Positions 7,384-14,005 of a stretch of 39,757 nucleotides of DNA are shown here, piece after piece. The stretch's first letter is position 1; the number at the start of each line of letters is the position of its first letter. A program made the position numbers and the translations under genes. The notes beneath the pieces were generated by a model that was not told where the DNA came from, ran no database searches, and worked only from the letters and a program-made list of their open reading frames with translations. Source of the stretch: Patescibacteria group bacterium (GTDB lineage: Bacteria > Patescibacteriota > Minisyncoccia > UBA6257 > GWB1-50-10); assembly GCA_030018585.1 (NCBI GenBank), contig JASEHZ010000003.1, positions 1 to 39,757 on the forward strand, given 5' to 3'.

Positions 7384-8250
7384 TCATAATTTATATTCCC
7401 CGATCAGACCCTGAGGTCTATATAACATTAACAGCATCAATATAATCCCGTAAATCACCTGACGCATTTGAGCTGCAATTTCATTAGGCATGCCCACAAA
7501 GCGCAAAATTTCCGGAATTAAAACCAAAAATATCGCGCCCAAAATTGAACCGCGCAAATTCGCAAGCCCGCCCAAAATAATTATTGCCAAAATAAAAATT
7601 GATTCGTTTAAAGTAAAAGTTGACGGGTCAATAAAAGAAATATAAGCCGCGAACAAAGAACCAGCCACAGCTGCTATAGCTCCGCCAATAACAAAAATAG
7701 AAAGCTTATAATGATGGGTATTATAACCGAAAACCTGCAATGCTTTTTCGTCTTCCCGAATACCTTTTAAAACTCTGCCGAAAGAAGAATCAACAACAAA
7801 ACAAGATATAAAATAAACAAGGACTGCAAATAAAACAACCAACATTAAAAATATCAGATTCTCGGAAAAATTAATGCTAAAAATGTTTGGCCTTGGAATT
7901 CCTGGAATACCAAGCGGCCCGCGAGTTAAATCCTGCCAATTCAAAAAAATACTGAAAATAATCACATTAAAACCGAAAGAACCTAAAGCATAATAATCAT
8001 CTTTAAACCGGTTTAAAATCATACCCACTGCAAGCGCAATAATACTGGAAACAATAACTCCTATCAATATAGAAACAAAAAAACTCACTCCAAGTTTTGT
8101 GGCAAGAATTGCTGTAGCATAAACGCCAATGCCGTAAAAAGCCGCGTGAGTAACAGATAAAAGCCCCGTATAACCCACAACCAAATTCAAGCTCAAACTT
8201 AAAATCACATAAATCGCTATAAGGATTGCTAAATGTATTAGATATTCCAT
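7384..8250 (-). CDS. livM: Branched-chain amino acid ABC transporter permease LivM
   Basis: This is a hydrophobic permease of 288 residues with about eight to nine membrane segments. It pairs with LivH to form the channel of the HAAT importer. Family motifs are LSLNLVVGYTGLLSVTHAAFYGIGVYA near the N-terminus, the coupling region FGRVLKGIREDEKALQVFGYNTHHYKL, and AIIILGGLANLRGSILGAIFL. It ends YRPQGLIGEYKL. Its ATG (8250) overlaps by two bases the inverted-repeat arm of cassette 2, and its 3' end adjoins cassette 1, so both gene boundaries touch an insertion. I see no Shine-Dalgarno sequence; the start may be coupled to the overlapping GIY-YIG stop. Confidence 0.93.
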   Translation of the reverse strand: MEYLIHLAILIAIYVILSLSLNLVVGYTGLLSVTHAAFYGIGVYATAILATKLGVSFFVSILIGVIVSSIIALAVGMILNRFKDDYYALGSFGFNVIIFSIFLNWQDLTRGPLGIPGIPRPNIFSINFSENLIFLMLVVLFAVLVYFISCFVVDSSFGRVLKGIREDEKALQVFGYNTHHYKLSIFVIGGAIAAVAGSLFAAYISFIDPSTFTLNESIFILAIIILGGLANLRGSILGAIFLVLIPEILRFVGMPNEIAAQMRQVIYGIILMLLMLYRPQGLIGEYKL

Positions 8251-8507
8251 CCCGTACGAAACAGGAAACGCTTTAAACGAGATTTAATAAAACGTTTTCC
8301 TCCTCCTGATTTTAAATATAACTCTCTCGACCTTGCATCGTCTTGATCAATACAAGCCTCATAATAAATTAATTTGAACGGACCTCGTCCTTTTGTATAA
8401 GTTGACTTGCCATCATTATGTTCTTTAAAACGCTTCCGTAGATCATTTGTATACCCAGTATATAATTTACCATTTTTTAAACTCTTCAAGATATAAACGT
8501 AAAACAT
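8238..8507 (-). CDS. Single-domain GIY-YIG nuclease-like protein, cassette 2
   Basis: A GIY-YIG domain opens MFYVYILKSLKNGKLYTGYTNDLRKRFKEHNDGK and continues with DARSRELYLKSGGGKRFIKSRL, the normal end of the small stand-alone family. I start at the ATG at 8507 because family homology begins there. An upstream ATG at 8534 would add MDPVRNKSD, which is a translation of the inverted-repeat arm. The C-terminal FRTGWNI is likewise read from the other arm. The stop lies 13 bp inside livM, so the two overlap. The two GIY-YIG proteins here are clear relatives but far from identical. Confidence 0.88.
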   Translation of the reverse strand: MFYVYILKSLKNGKLYTGYTNDLRKRFKEHNDGKSTYTKGRGPFKLIYYEACIDQDDARSRELYLKSGGGKRFIKSRLKRFLFRTGWNI

Positions 8508-8530
8508 GTCTGATTTGTTTCGTACGGGAT
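8249..8530. mobile_element. GIY-YIG cassette 2 with 15-bp inverted repeats
   Basis: ATCCCGTACGAAACA (8249-8263) and its exact reverse complement (8516-8530) enclose the GIY-YIG gene between livH and livM. The arm sequence is unrelated to that of cassette 1, although cargo and layout match. One arm reaches the livM start codon and the other lies 5 bp from the livH stop. Mobility is inferred. Confidence 0.6.
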
Positions 8531-8535
8531 CCATA

Positions 8536-9396
8536 TTATTTATTGATTAACCCGCGAGGACGGAAAATCAGAAAAATTATCAAAAGCGCAAAAGCAATCG
8601 CGTCTTTCCACTCGCCGGAAATCTGCCAAATACCGAAATTTTCCACAAAGCCCAAGAAAAACGCTCCAAGGACACCACCATAAACGCTGCCAATGCCGCC
8701 GATAATTGACGCAATCACGCCCTTTAAAAGCAAGCTCATACCCATAGTCGGCTCAATACCCGTATCAAAACCAACCAAAATACCGGCAAGTCCGGCAATC
8801 GCCGAACCAATAAAAAATACCCGGCCAATAATTCGGTTGGTATTAATGCCAACAATTTTTGCCACTTCTTCGTTATCGCTTGTTGCCACAATCGCTTTAC
8901 CGAAAGAAGTTTTTTTAAACATAATTAAGAGTCCAGCCATAATAACAATGCCGCACAAGAAAATAATTAACTGGGTTTGGGTAATGATACCGCCAAAAAT
9001 TTCATAAGTTTTTTCAAAACCAATGTTCCGCGAAAGCGTTTGAAATTGGCTCGAAAATAGAATCGCAATGATCGCCTGAATCACAGTAAAAGCTCCAAGC
9101 GACGCCACCAGAAGAACCATGTTTGAAGCTTTTCTTTTCCGGAGCGGTAAATAAACAATTTTATCCAAAAGATAGCCGATAAATCCGGCAACAAAAATTC
9201 CGGCGACAACACTCAAATAAATATCAACTCCAAGCATCTGCGCTAAAAAGAAAACAATATAAGCGCCCACGGCCGCTAAAACACCGTGAGCCAAATTAAA
9301 GAACTTGGTCGTGCTATAAATCAAGTTAAATCCAAGCGCAACCAAAGTATAAATTGAACCGGCAATAATGCTATTTAAAATAAGTTGAGGCAACAT
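8536..9396 (-). CDS. livH: Branched-chain amino acid ABC transporter permease LivH
   Basis: This is the partner permease of LivM, 286 residues and about eight membrane segments. Diagnostic stretches are SIYTLVALGFNLIYSTTKFFNLAHG at the N-terminus, the coupling loop FGKAIVATSDNEEVAKIVGINTNRI, and KGVIASIIGGIGSVYGGVLGAFFLG. It ends FRPRGLINK, echoing the RPxGLI end of LivM. It has its own promoter (9421-9449) just after a terminator that separates it from the second binding-protein gene. Confidence 0.94.
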   Translation of the reverse strand: MLPQLILNSIIAGSIYTLVALGFNLIYSTTKFFNLAHGVLAAVGAYIVFFLAQMLGVDIYLSVVAGIFVAGFIGYLLDKIVYLPLRKRKASNMVLLVASLGAFTVIQAIIAILFSSQFQTLSRNIGFEKTYEIFGGIITQTQLIIFLCGIVIMAGLLIMFKKTSFGKAIVATSDNEEVAKIVGINTNRIIGRVFFIGSAIAGLAGILVGFDTGIEPTMGMSLLLKGVIASIIGGIGSVYGGVLGAFFLGFVENFGIWQISGEWKDAIAFALLIIFLIFRPRGLINK

Positions 9397-9420
9397 TTAT
9401 ACTTTAAAAACAATAGAATA

Positions 9421-9449
9421 ATTATAAATTCTTTTATTATAGCTGTAAA
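9421..9449 (-). promoter_or_regulatory. Promoter of livH and downstream transporter genes
   Basis: On the minus strand the -35 is TTTACA (9449-9444), the spacer is 17 bp, and the -10 is TATAAT (9426-9421). The expected start is near 9414, about 18 nt before the livH ATG. It lies directly after the 9455-9480 terminator, so the permeases and ATPases form a unit separate from the upstream binding proteins. Confidence 0.65.
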
Positions 9450-9454
9450 CGAAA

Positions 9455-9480
9455 CCCAGCCATTCCATGGAATGGCTGGG
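9455..9480 (-). terminator. Perfect 13-bp palindromic terminator after the second binding-protein gene
   Basis: CCCAGCCATTCCA is followed at once by its reverse complement, 39 bp past the stop of the 9519-10691 gene. Only TTT and mixed bases follow on the minus strand, so termination may be partial. That would give more binding protein than permease. Confidence 0.6.
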
Positions 9481-9518
9481 TAAATTTTTATTCGCGTTAA
9501 GAATTAGTTATTTAAGAA

Positions 9519-10691
9519 TCACTTTTCTGTATATAATTCACTTTTCCCTCCTTTTATAATCAAAACTTTAAAATCTACATTTTTTACTTCCCTATCAGCA
9601 CCAAATTCAATCACCGGCATACTCTCCGCTCCTTTATAAACGGTTTTTGCTAACTCATCAATTATTGCTTTATGATCAGTGCCAACCCTACCAATCACCT
9701 GAGCAAGAATTTTTATGGCATCGTAAGCAAAAGCCGCAAATGATTGATAAACTTCTTTTCCAGCAAAACTATTAAGTTTTTCCCTAAATACCGGCGAATC
9801 ATAAGTTTTAGCAACTGTATACAATACACCTTCAGCTTCTTTAACGCGCCAGATTTCCTCGCCATCAAAGGCATCGCCGCCGACAATCGGAACATTAACC
9901 GCTAATTCTTTTAATTGCTTGATGGCAGCAGAACCACTTGCTGGATAAAGCGCAGTATAAACAACATCAGGCTTGGCAGCTCTTAATTTTGTAACTAAAG
10001 TTCTAAAATCTTTAATATCTTGAGCAACCCCTTCGTCAAATACTACTTGCCCGCCCAATTCTTTAAAACGATTCACAAAAACTTCATTAATCCCTTGACC
10101 CCAATCATTTTTCACATACAAAACTGCAACTTTTGTTTTCTTTAAAGTGTTAAAGATATATTCAGCCGCAAATTTTCCCTGAAAAGCATCGGAAAAATAA
10201 ATTCTGAAAATATGATCGCCAATTTTCGTCAGATTCGGCGCCGAAGCTGTTGTAATTACAACCGGCAGATTATTTTTTTGAGCCACTGGCAATCCAGGAC
10301 CAGCCGCTGCCGAACAAACCGGGCCAATCATTGCTACTACCTTATCGATTTCTGCTAATTTAGTAATCGCATTTACGCCTTTTTTTGAAGTACAGGTGTC
10401 ATCCTCAATAATAAACTCGATTTTCCTTCCATTAATGCCGCCGGCGTCATTTACTTCTTTTACAGCCAATTGCGCGGCAGCAGCTACAGCCTCGCCGTAA
10501 CTTGCCGCCTCACCAGTCATTGGAAAAGAAGCGCCAATTTTAATTGGGCTAGTATCGGCTGCTACTCCAGTTGGGTTTGTTGTTGTGGTATTTCCTCCAC
10601 CTAATGTGGCTAAAAGGTAAATAATACCAGCAAGAACTACCACCATTATTACCCAAAGCCATGTCTTTGATTGTTTTTCTACGGTTTCCAT
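9519..10691 (-). CDS. Membrane-anchored HAAT substrate-binding protein, second copy
   Basis: This is a LivJ/LivK-type binding protein of 390 residues with both lobes complete. A membrane anchor (about 11-30, WLWVIMVVVLAGIIYLLATL) is followed by a Gly/Thr-rich linker and then the fold from IKIGASFPMTGEAASYGEAV. There is no lipobox. Residues AGGINGRKIEFIIEDDTC give the normal length of the glycine turn that is expanded in the first copy. Two cysteines (in DDTCTSK and GPVCSAA) sit where the third copy also has them, so a disulfide is likely. A leader of about 100 nt and a candidate promoter precede it. Confidence 0.93.
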   Translation of the reverse strand: METVEKQSKTWLWVIMVVVLAGIIYLLATLGGGNTTTTNPTGVAADTSPIKIGASFPMTGEAASYGEAVAAAAQLAVKEVNDAGGINGRKIEFIIEDDTCTSKKGVNAITKLAEIDKVVAMIGPVCSAAAGPGLPVAQKNNLPVVITTASAPNLTKIGDHIFRIYFSDAFQGKFAAEYIFNTLKKTKVAVLYVKNDWGQGINEVFVNRFKELGGQVVFDEGVAQDIKDFRTLVTKLRAAKPDVVYTALYPASGSAAIKQLKELAVNVPIVGGDAFDGEEIWRVKEAEGVLYTVAKTYDSPVFREKLNSFAGKEVYQSFAAFAYDAIKILAQVIGRVGTDHKAIIDELAKTVYKGAESMPVIEFGADREVKNVDFKVLIIKGGKSELYTEK

Positions 10692-10744
10692 AAATTTACT
10701 TTAATAATATTTTTGACCTAAATTTAATTGATTAAATTCTAAAC

Positions 10745-10812
10745 TTCTCGACCTTTAAATCTAAAAGACTACTTTTCATTTTATAGTAGATTTCTCTATA
10801 TTTTATGCCGAG
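10745..10812 (-). repeat. Nested inverted repeats in the leader of the second binding-protein gene
   Basis: TCTCG and CGAGA (ends of the stretch) enclose a second inverted repeat built from AAATCT...ACTAC and TAGT-AGATTT around an AT-rich loop. It lies between the candidate promoter and the coding start, so it would be in the mRNA leader. Stems are short and bulged. Confidence 0.35.
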
Positions 10813-10829
10813 ATACGCTCTAATGTAAA
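10800..10829 (-). promoter_or_regulatory. Candidate promoter for the second binding-protein gene
   Basis: On the minus strand TTTACA (10829-10824), an 18-bp spacer and TAAAAT (10805-10800). The spacer is a little long. It starts 10 bp before the stop of the third binding-protein gene. Confidence 0.4.
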
Positions 10830-10838
10830 GAGGATAAT

Positions 10839-11612
10839 TTAAAAACCAACCCTCTCGCCGTTCGCATTAATTGAGATAAGCCCTGATGCCCCCGGCCACT
10901 CCACCACACTTCTAAACCATTTGGCAATTTTTTCGCCATCCAAGCCAACGCCAATAATCGCATCCCGTGTTAAAAAAACCGCATCATACATTAATTCCGC
11001 AAAAACCGGGTGAGACAATTCTTTTTTATATTGTTCTTTATAAAGGCGGGATAAGTTTTGGAATTTTTCGTTTTTATAATTCGGCGAAAACGACTTATTC
11101 GGAAAAATACTTACAAAAAATAAATTCTGCCCCAAGTTAAATGAATTTTTAGTTGAACCCGAAATTAAAGGAATTTTATATTTTTCCGCTACCGGCAACG
11201 CTCCCAATGTTTCTTTGTCGCAAAAACCACCAATCACCACCCTGACTTCTTCTTTGACTAATTTTTCCATAGCTTTCTCCGCATCATTGCTATTACACAC
11301 TCCATCTTCGACAAAAAGCTCAAAATTATGGCTCCTTGCACCGCCTTGAGCATTAATTTCTTTAACTGCTAATTCCAAAACATTCTTTAAAGGAACGCCG
11401 TAAGAAGATTGTTTTTCGGTTAGGGGCAAAATGGCGCCGATTTTTATAAAATCACCTTGCCTCATTCCTAATTTATCAACTGACAGTTTGGGAATAAAAA
11501 ATGACGACTCTTTAAAATAACTTACGATCAACGCCAGAATAATCGCGCCAACAAAAACAAGACAGCCGTAAATCTGCTTTTTAGTTAAACAACATTTCCT
11601 TTCTTGTTCCAT
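10839..11612 (-). CDS. Third HAAT binding protein, missing the middle of the fold
   Basis: This 257-residue relative of the two full binding proteins has a membrane anchor (about 12-31) and lobe 1 from IKIGAILPLTEKQSSYG to GQNLFFVSIFPN. It then jumps to KFQNLSRLYKEQYKKEL...FAELMYDAVFLTRDAI, which corresponds to the end of the full proteins. About 120 residues, most of lobe 2, are absent with the frame intact, and the protein ends early at NANGERVGF. The paired cysteines remain (DGVCNSN, GGFCDKE). It could be a decaying paralogue or a reduced tethered domain. A good ribosome site, AAGGGAG, lies 8 bases before the ATG. Confidence 0.75.
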   Translation of the reverse strand: MEQERKCCLTKKQIYGCLVFVGAIILALIVSYFKESSFFIPKLSVDKLGMRQGDFIKIGAILPLTEKQSSYGVPLKNVLELAVKEINAQGGARSHNFELFVEDGVCNSNDAEKAMEKLVKEEVRVVIGGFCDKETLGALPVAEKYKIPLISGSTKNSFNLGQNLFFVSIFPNKSFSPNYKNEKFQNLSRLYKEQYKKELSHPVFAELMYDAVFLTRDAIIGVGLDGEKIAKWFRSVVEWPGASGLISINANGERVGF

Positions 11613-11642
11613 ATTTAATAACTCCCTTAAAAATTCTGGGTT

Positions 11643-11654
11643 ATTATAATTATA
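11643..11654 (-). promoter_or_regulatory. Possible -10 region before the transporter cluster
   Basis: Two back-to-back TATAAT hexamers on the minus strand lie 31-42 bp before the third binding-protein ATG. No convincing -35 is present at 16-18 bp, so this is tentative. Confidence 0.3.
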
Positions 11655-11690
11655 AGATATTTAAGTGGAAAAACTACCGCGATGACGTGT

Positions 11691-12131
11691 TTACCGCTTG
11701 CGCCATTGCTGCGGACGGCGGGCTTTTCTAGAACCGAATTTTTTACTCTCCACCATTCTCGGATCGCGTTTTAAAAATCCCAAAACTTTTAATTTTGGAC
11801 GCCATTCTGATTTTTCCGCAACAAGCGCCCTTGAAATACCAAGACGAATCGCTTCAGCTTGAGACAAAAGGCCGCCGCCACCTACTTGGACAGTAACACG
11901 GGAATTAGAAATTGAAAGAGTTTTAAAAGGACCGGTAATAATAGAATGTTGTTTTACTAAAGGGAAGTATTGCTTAAAATCCTTGCCATTAACCAAAATA
12001 TGAATGCTTTTTTCGCCAGCTTTATTGACAAAAACGCGAACTCTGGCAACAGATGTTTTTCGCCTGCCAATTGCTTCAAAATAACGTTCCATTTTTAGTG
12101 CTTTTTCAATTTTTTCAATTTTCTTTATCAT
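11691..12131 (-). CDS. rpsI: 30S ribosomal protein S9
   Basis: S9 reaches the ribosomal P site with its C-terminal tail. The sequence has YFEAIGRRKTSVARVRVF, then GGGLLSQAEAIRLGISRAL, and ends KARRPQQWRKR, the usual basic tail ending in Lys-Arg. The upstream ATG gives 146 residues. An internal ATG at 12092 (MERYFEAIG) matches the family start better, and neither has a clear Shine-Dalgarno sequence, so the first 13 residues are doubtful. It is the last gene of the alpha operon. Confidence 0.96.
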   Translation of the reverse strand: MIKKIEKIEKALKMERYFEAIGRRKTSVARVRVFVNKAGEKSIHILVNGKDFKQYFPLVKQHSIITGPFKTLSISNSRVTVQVGGGGLLSQAEAIRLGISRALVAEKSEWRPKLKVLGFLKRDPRMVESKKFGSRKARRPQQWRKR

Positions 12132-12149
12132 AATTTAAATATATTTTAA

Positions 12150-12491
12150 TTACTTCTCAATAATTAACCTGATCATTCTTTTAGAACGCAATCGATTTTT
12201 CGGTAACATTGAATTGACTGCATGACGTAAAACCCAAGCTGGACTTTTTTGAAACACGTCTTTAAATTTCTCTTCTTTTAAATGCCCTAATGGACCACTA
12301 TGATGATAATAAATTTTTTGCAATGTTTTTTTACCGCTTAAGGTTGTCTGCTTTACATTTTTTACTATTACACGATCAGTGCCCGGGAGCCTCGGTTCAT
12401 ACTGAGGATGTTTTTTCCCTTGCAAAATAACCGCAATTTCTGAAGCAACTCTCCCTAATCTTTTATTTTTTGCATCAATAATATAATCCAT
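12150..12491 (-). CDS. rplM: 50S ribosomal protein L13
   Basis: L13 is an early-assembly large-subunit protein. The sequence starts MDYIIDAKNKRLGRVASEIAVILQGK and contains the family block KIYYHHSGPLGHLKE and the end AVNSMLPKNRLRSKRMIRL. At 113 residues it is shorter than the roughly 140 typical elsewhere, mostly at the N-terminus (the WYVVDA... leader) and the C-terminus. It lies 4 bp after rplQ and 18 bp before rpsI. Confidence 0.96.
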   Translation of the reverse strand: MDYIIDAKNKRLGRVASEIAVILQGKKHPQYEPRLPGTDRVIVKNVKQTTLSGKKTLQKIYYHHSGPLGHLKEEKFKDVFQKSPAWVLRHAVNSMLPKNRLRSKRMIRLIIEK

Positions 12492-12495
12492 AAAA

Positions 12496-12846
12496 TTAAA
12501 TAAATTTAATCATGGCCATTTTTGAACCATCGTGCTTCCTCACTTTTGCTAATTTAACAATAGTCGTATAACCACCTTTCCGATCTTTATAGCGTGGCGC
12601 TAATTCATGATAAACTTTATAAGCCGCTCTTTTTGGCAAATATTTTATAAGCAACCGCAAGGAAGCAATATTTTGTTTTTTGCCATAAGTAATAAAACGC
12701 TCAACTACAGATCTTATTTCTTTAGCTCTGGCTTCGGTTGTGGTCACGCGTTCGTGCTGAATTAAATTATTGGCCAGAATTTTTAAAAAGGACCGCCTTT
12801 TCCCTTTTTTTAAACCGAATTTTCTTCCTTTTTTTAAATGACGCAT
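12496..12846 (-). CDS. rplQ: 50S ribosomal protein L17
   Basis: L17 sits near the polypeptide exit tunnel. The sequence begins MRHLKKGRKFGLKKGKRRSFLKILANNLI, has the block RVTTTEARAKEIRSVVERFIT, and ends GGYTTIVKLAKVRKHDGSKMAMIKFI, all standard. The length of 116 residues is normal. Unusually, 390 bp of palindrome-rich DNA separates it from rpoA, its normal close neighbour. Confidence 0.97.
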   Translation of the reverse strand: MRHLKKGRKFGLKKGKRRSFLKILANNLIQHERVTTTEARAKEIRSVVERFITYGKKQNIASLRLLIKYLPKRAAYKVYHELAPRYKDRKGGYTTIVKLAKVRKHDGSKMAMIKFI

Positions 12847-12910
12847 GCTGTTTTTGACTAAAATTTCAAGCCCAATTGCAGCGCAGAAAATTTAGCTGCG
12901 AATTTGAGCA

Positions 12911-13016
12911 CCGAGCACATAAAACATAAAACCAGTGTTCGATATTTCGACTTGTTGATTTGTATTATTAAAATTGATGAATATCATATGTTATCTTTAG
13001 TAATTTATGTGCTCGG
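12911..13016. repeat. 106-bp inverted-repeat element between rplQ and rpoA
   Basis: CCGAGCACATAAA (12911-12923) and its exact reverse complement (13004-13016) enclose an 80-bp AT-rich core without an ORF. The layout (short perfect arms, AT-rich core, length of 100-145 bp) resembles the elements at 6832, 15915 and 33476, but the arm sequence is different. Confidence 0.65.
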
Positions 13017-13038
13017 TAAGTCACCGCACTATCCCGAC

Positions 13039-13175
13039 TCCGACTGCGGTCGGAAGAGGTTTAGGTGCGCGATCCCGCACCCTCCTGAACCCATAATCTT
13101 ATCATCTCTTTACGGGCTCGGGAAGTGCGGGATCCTCGCACCTTCGACGCTCATTCCATTCGCGGGAAGGTGCGG
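13039..13175. repeat. GC-rich hairpin cluster in the rpoA-rplQ gap
   Basis: Several hairpins follow one another: TCCGAC/GTCGGA (13039-13054), GGTGCG/CGCACC (13064-13081), GTGCG/CGCAC (13125-13141) and CCTTC/GAAGG (13141-13170). The stretch is clearly richer in G and C than the genes on either side. No ORF or remnant of the missing RpoA C-terminal domain is visible. Confidence 0.55.
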
Positions 13176-13186
13176 GAGTTTTGTCT

Positions 13187-13227
13187 ATAAAATTACTTCT
13201 TCGCCAGCTGGCGAATCGTAATTTTAT
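13187..13227. repeat. 41-bp palindromic repeat, copy 1, after rpoA
   Basis: ATAAAATTAC (13187-13196) and GTAATTTTAT (13218-13227) flank the perfect palindrome TTCGCCAGCTGGCGAA (13200-13215). It lies 9 bp past the rpoA stop and is followed on the plus strand by ATACAAAGCCCTTACTT-like sequence that is shared with copy 2 (15748-15788), also 41 bp long. Confidence 0.75.
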
Positions 13228-13236
13228 ACAAAGCCC

Positions 13237-13986
13237 TTACTTCTTTTTGCCCTTCTTTTCTTTTTCTTTATGTTTAACAACCTCAACTTTAAGAACTTCT
13301 ATGGCGGAAATTTTATCAAAATGATCTTTCAAAATATTGGCTGATTTATGAACAGCTTCTGAGGGACTAATTGAACCATCGGTTTCCACTTCAAGCTGCA
13401 GACGATTGTAATCAGTTCGATCACCGACGCGCATATTTTCAACAAAAAACGTCACTCTCACAATTGGCGAAAAAATAGCATCGAGCACAACCGTGCCAAC
13501 CGGCAATCGCTCAAGACGACGCGCTTCGGCTGGCACATAACCCAAACCCTTTTCAACTGTTAATTCTGCATCAAAATCAGCGTTTTTCTTTGTTAAGCTC
13601 GCAAGATAAAGTTCTGGATTTACAACTTTAACCAAAGTCGTACTTTGAATATCGGATGCTTTTATTTCTTTTTCGCCTTTCGCTTTTAAAGCTAAAACCT
13701 GCGGCTCTTCGGCAAAAAAATGAAAACGAACTTTTTTTAAATTAAGAGTGAATTCAACAATGTCTTCTATCATTCCCGGCAGAGTCGAAAATTCATGATC
13801 AATATTTTTAATTTTAATTTGAGTAATGGCTGCTCCCGGCAACGACGAAAGCAGTGTCCGACGGAGAGCATTGCCTAAAGTATTGCCATAACCAGTATAA
13901 AGACCTTCAATGTAAAAAATGCCGATATTTTCTTTTTCGGAAATTTTTTTAATTTCGACTGTTTCGCTTAAACGTGAATATTTCAT
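13237..13986 (-). CDS. rpoA: RNA polymerase alpha subunit lacking the C-terminal domain
   Basis: The alpha subunit dimerises to nucleate RNA polymerase. The N-terminal domain is complete: GIFYIEGLYTGYGNTLGNALRRTLLSSLPGAAI at the start and DRTDYNRLQLEVETDGSISPSEAVHKSANILKDHF near the end. The protein stops at residue 249 with a lysine-rich tail (KEKEKKGKKK). Typical alpha subunits are about 310-330 residues and carry a helix-hairpin-helix C-terminal domain that contacts UP elements and activators; it is absent here. The stop is TAA with no downstream remnant, so this looks natural rather than a frameshift. Confidence 0.95.
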   Translation of the reverse strand: MKYSRLSETVEIKKISEKENIGIFYIEGLYTGYGNTLGNALRRTLLSSLPGAAITQIKIKNIDHEFSTLPGMIEDIVEFTLNLKKVRFHFFAEEPQVLALKAKGEKEIKASDIQSTTLVKVVNPELYLASLTKKNADFDAELTVEKGLGYVPAEARRLERLPVGTVVLDAIFSPIVRVTFFVENMRVGDRTDYNRLQLEVETDGSISPSEAVHKSANILKDHFDKISAIEVLKVEVVKHKEKEKKGKKK

Positions 13987-14005
13987 ATTTTTACTTGATC
14001 CATAC

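Noticed and set aside
3649-9396. Transposase-driven insertion sequence in the liv operon
   Set aside because: No transposase, integrase or target-site duplication was found; only small cassettes with inverted repeats are present.
12904-13221. 105-codon plus-strand frame in the rplQ-rpoA gap
   Set aside because: It crosses three palindromic elements and opposes the operon; no domain or ribosome site is visible.
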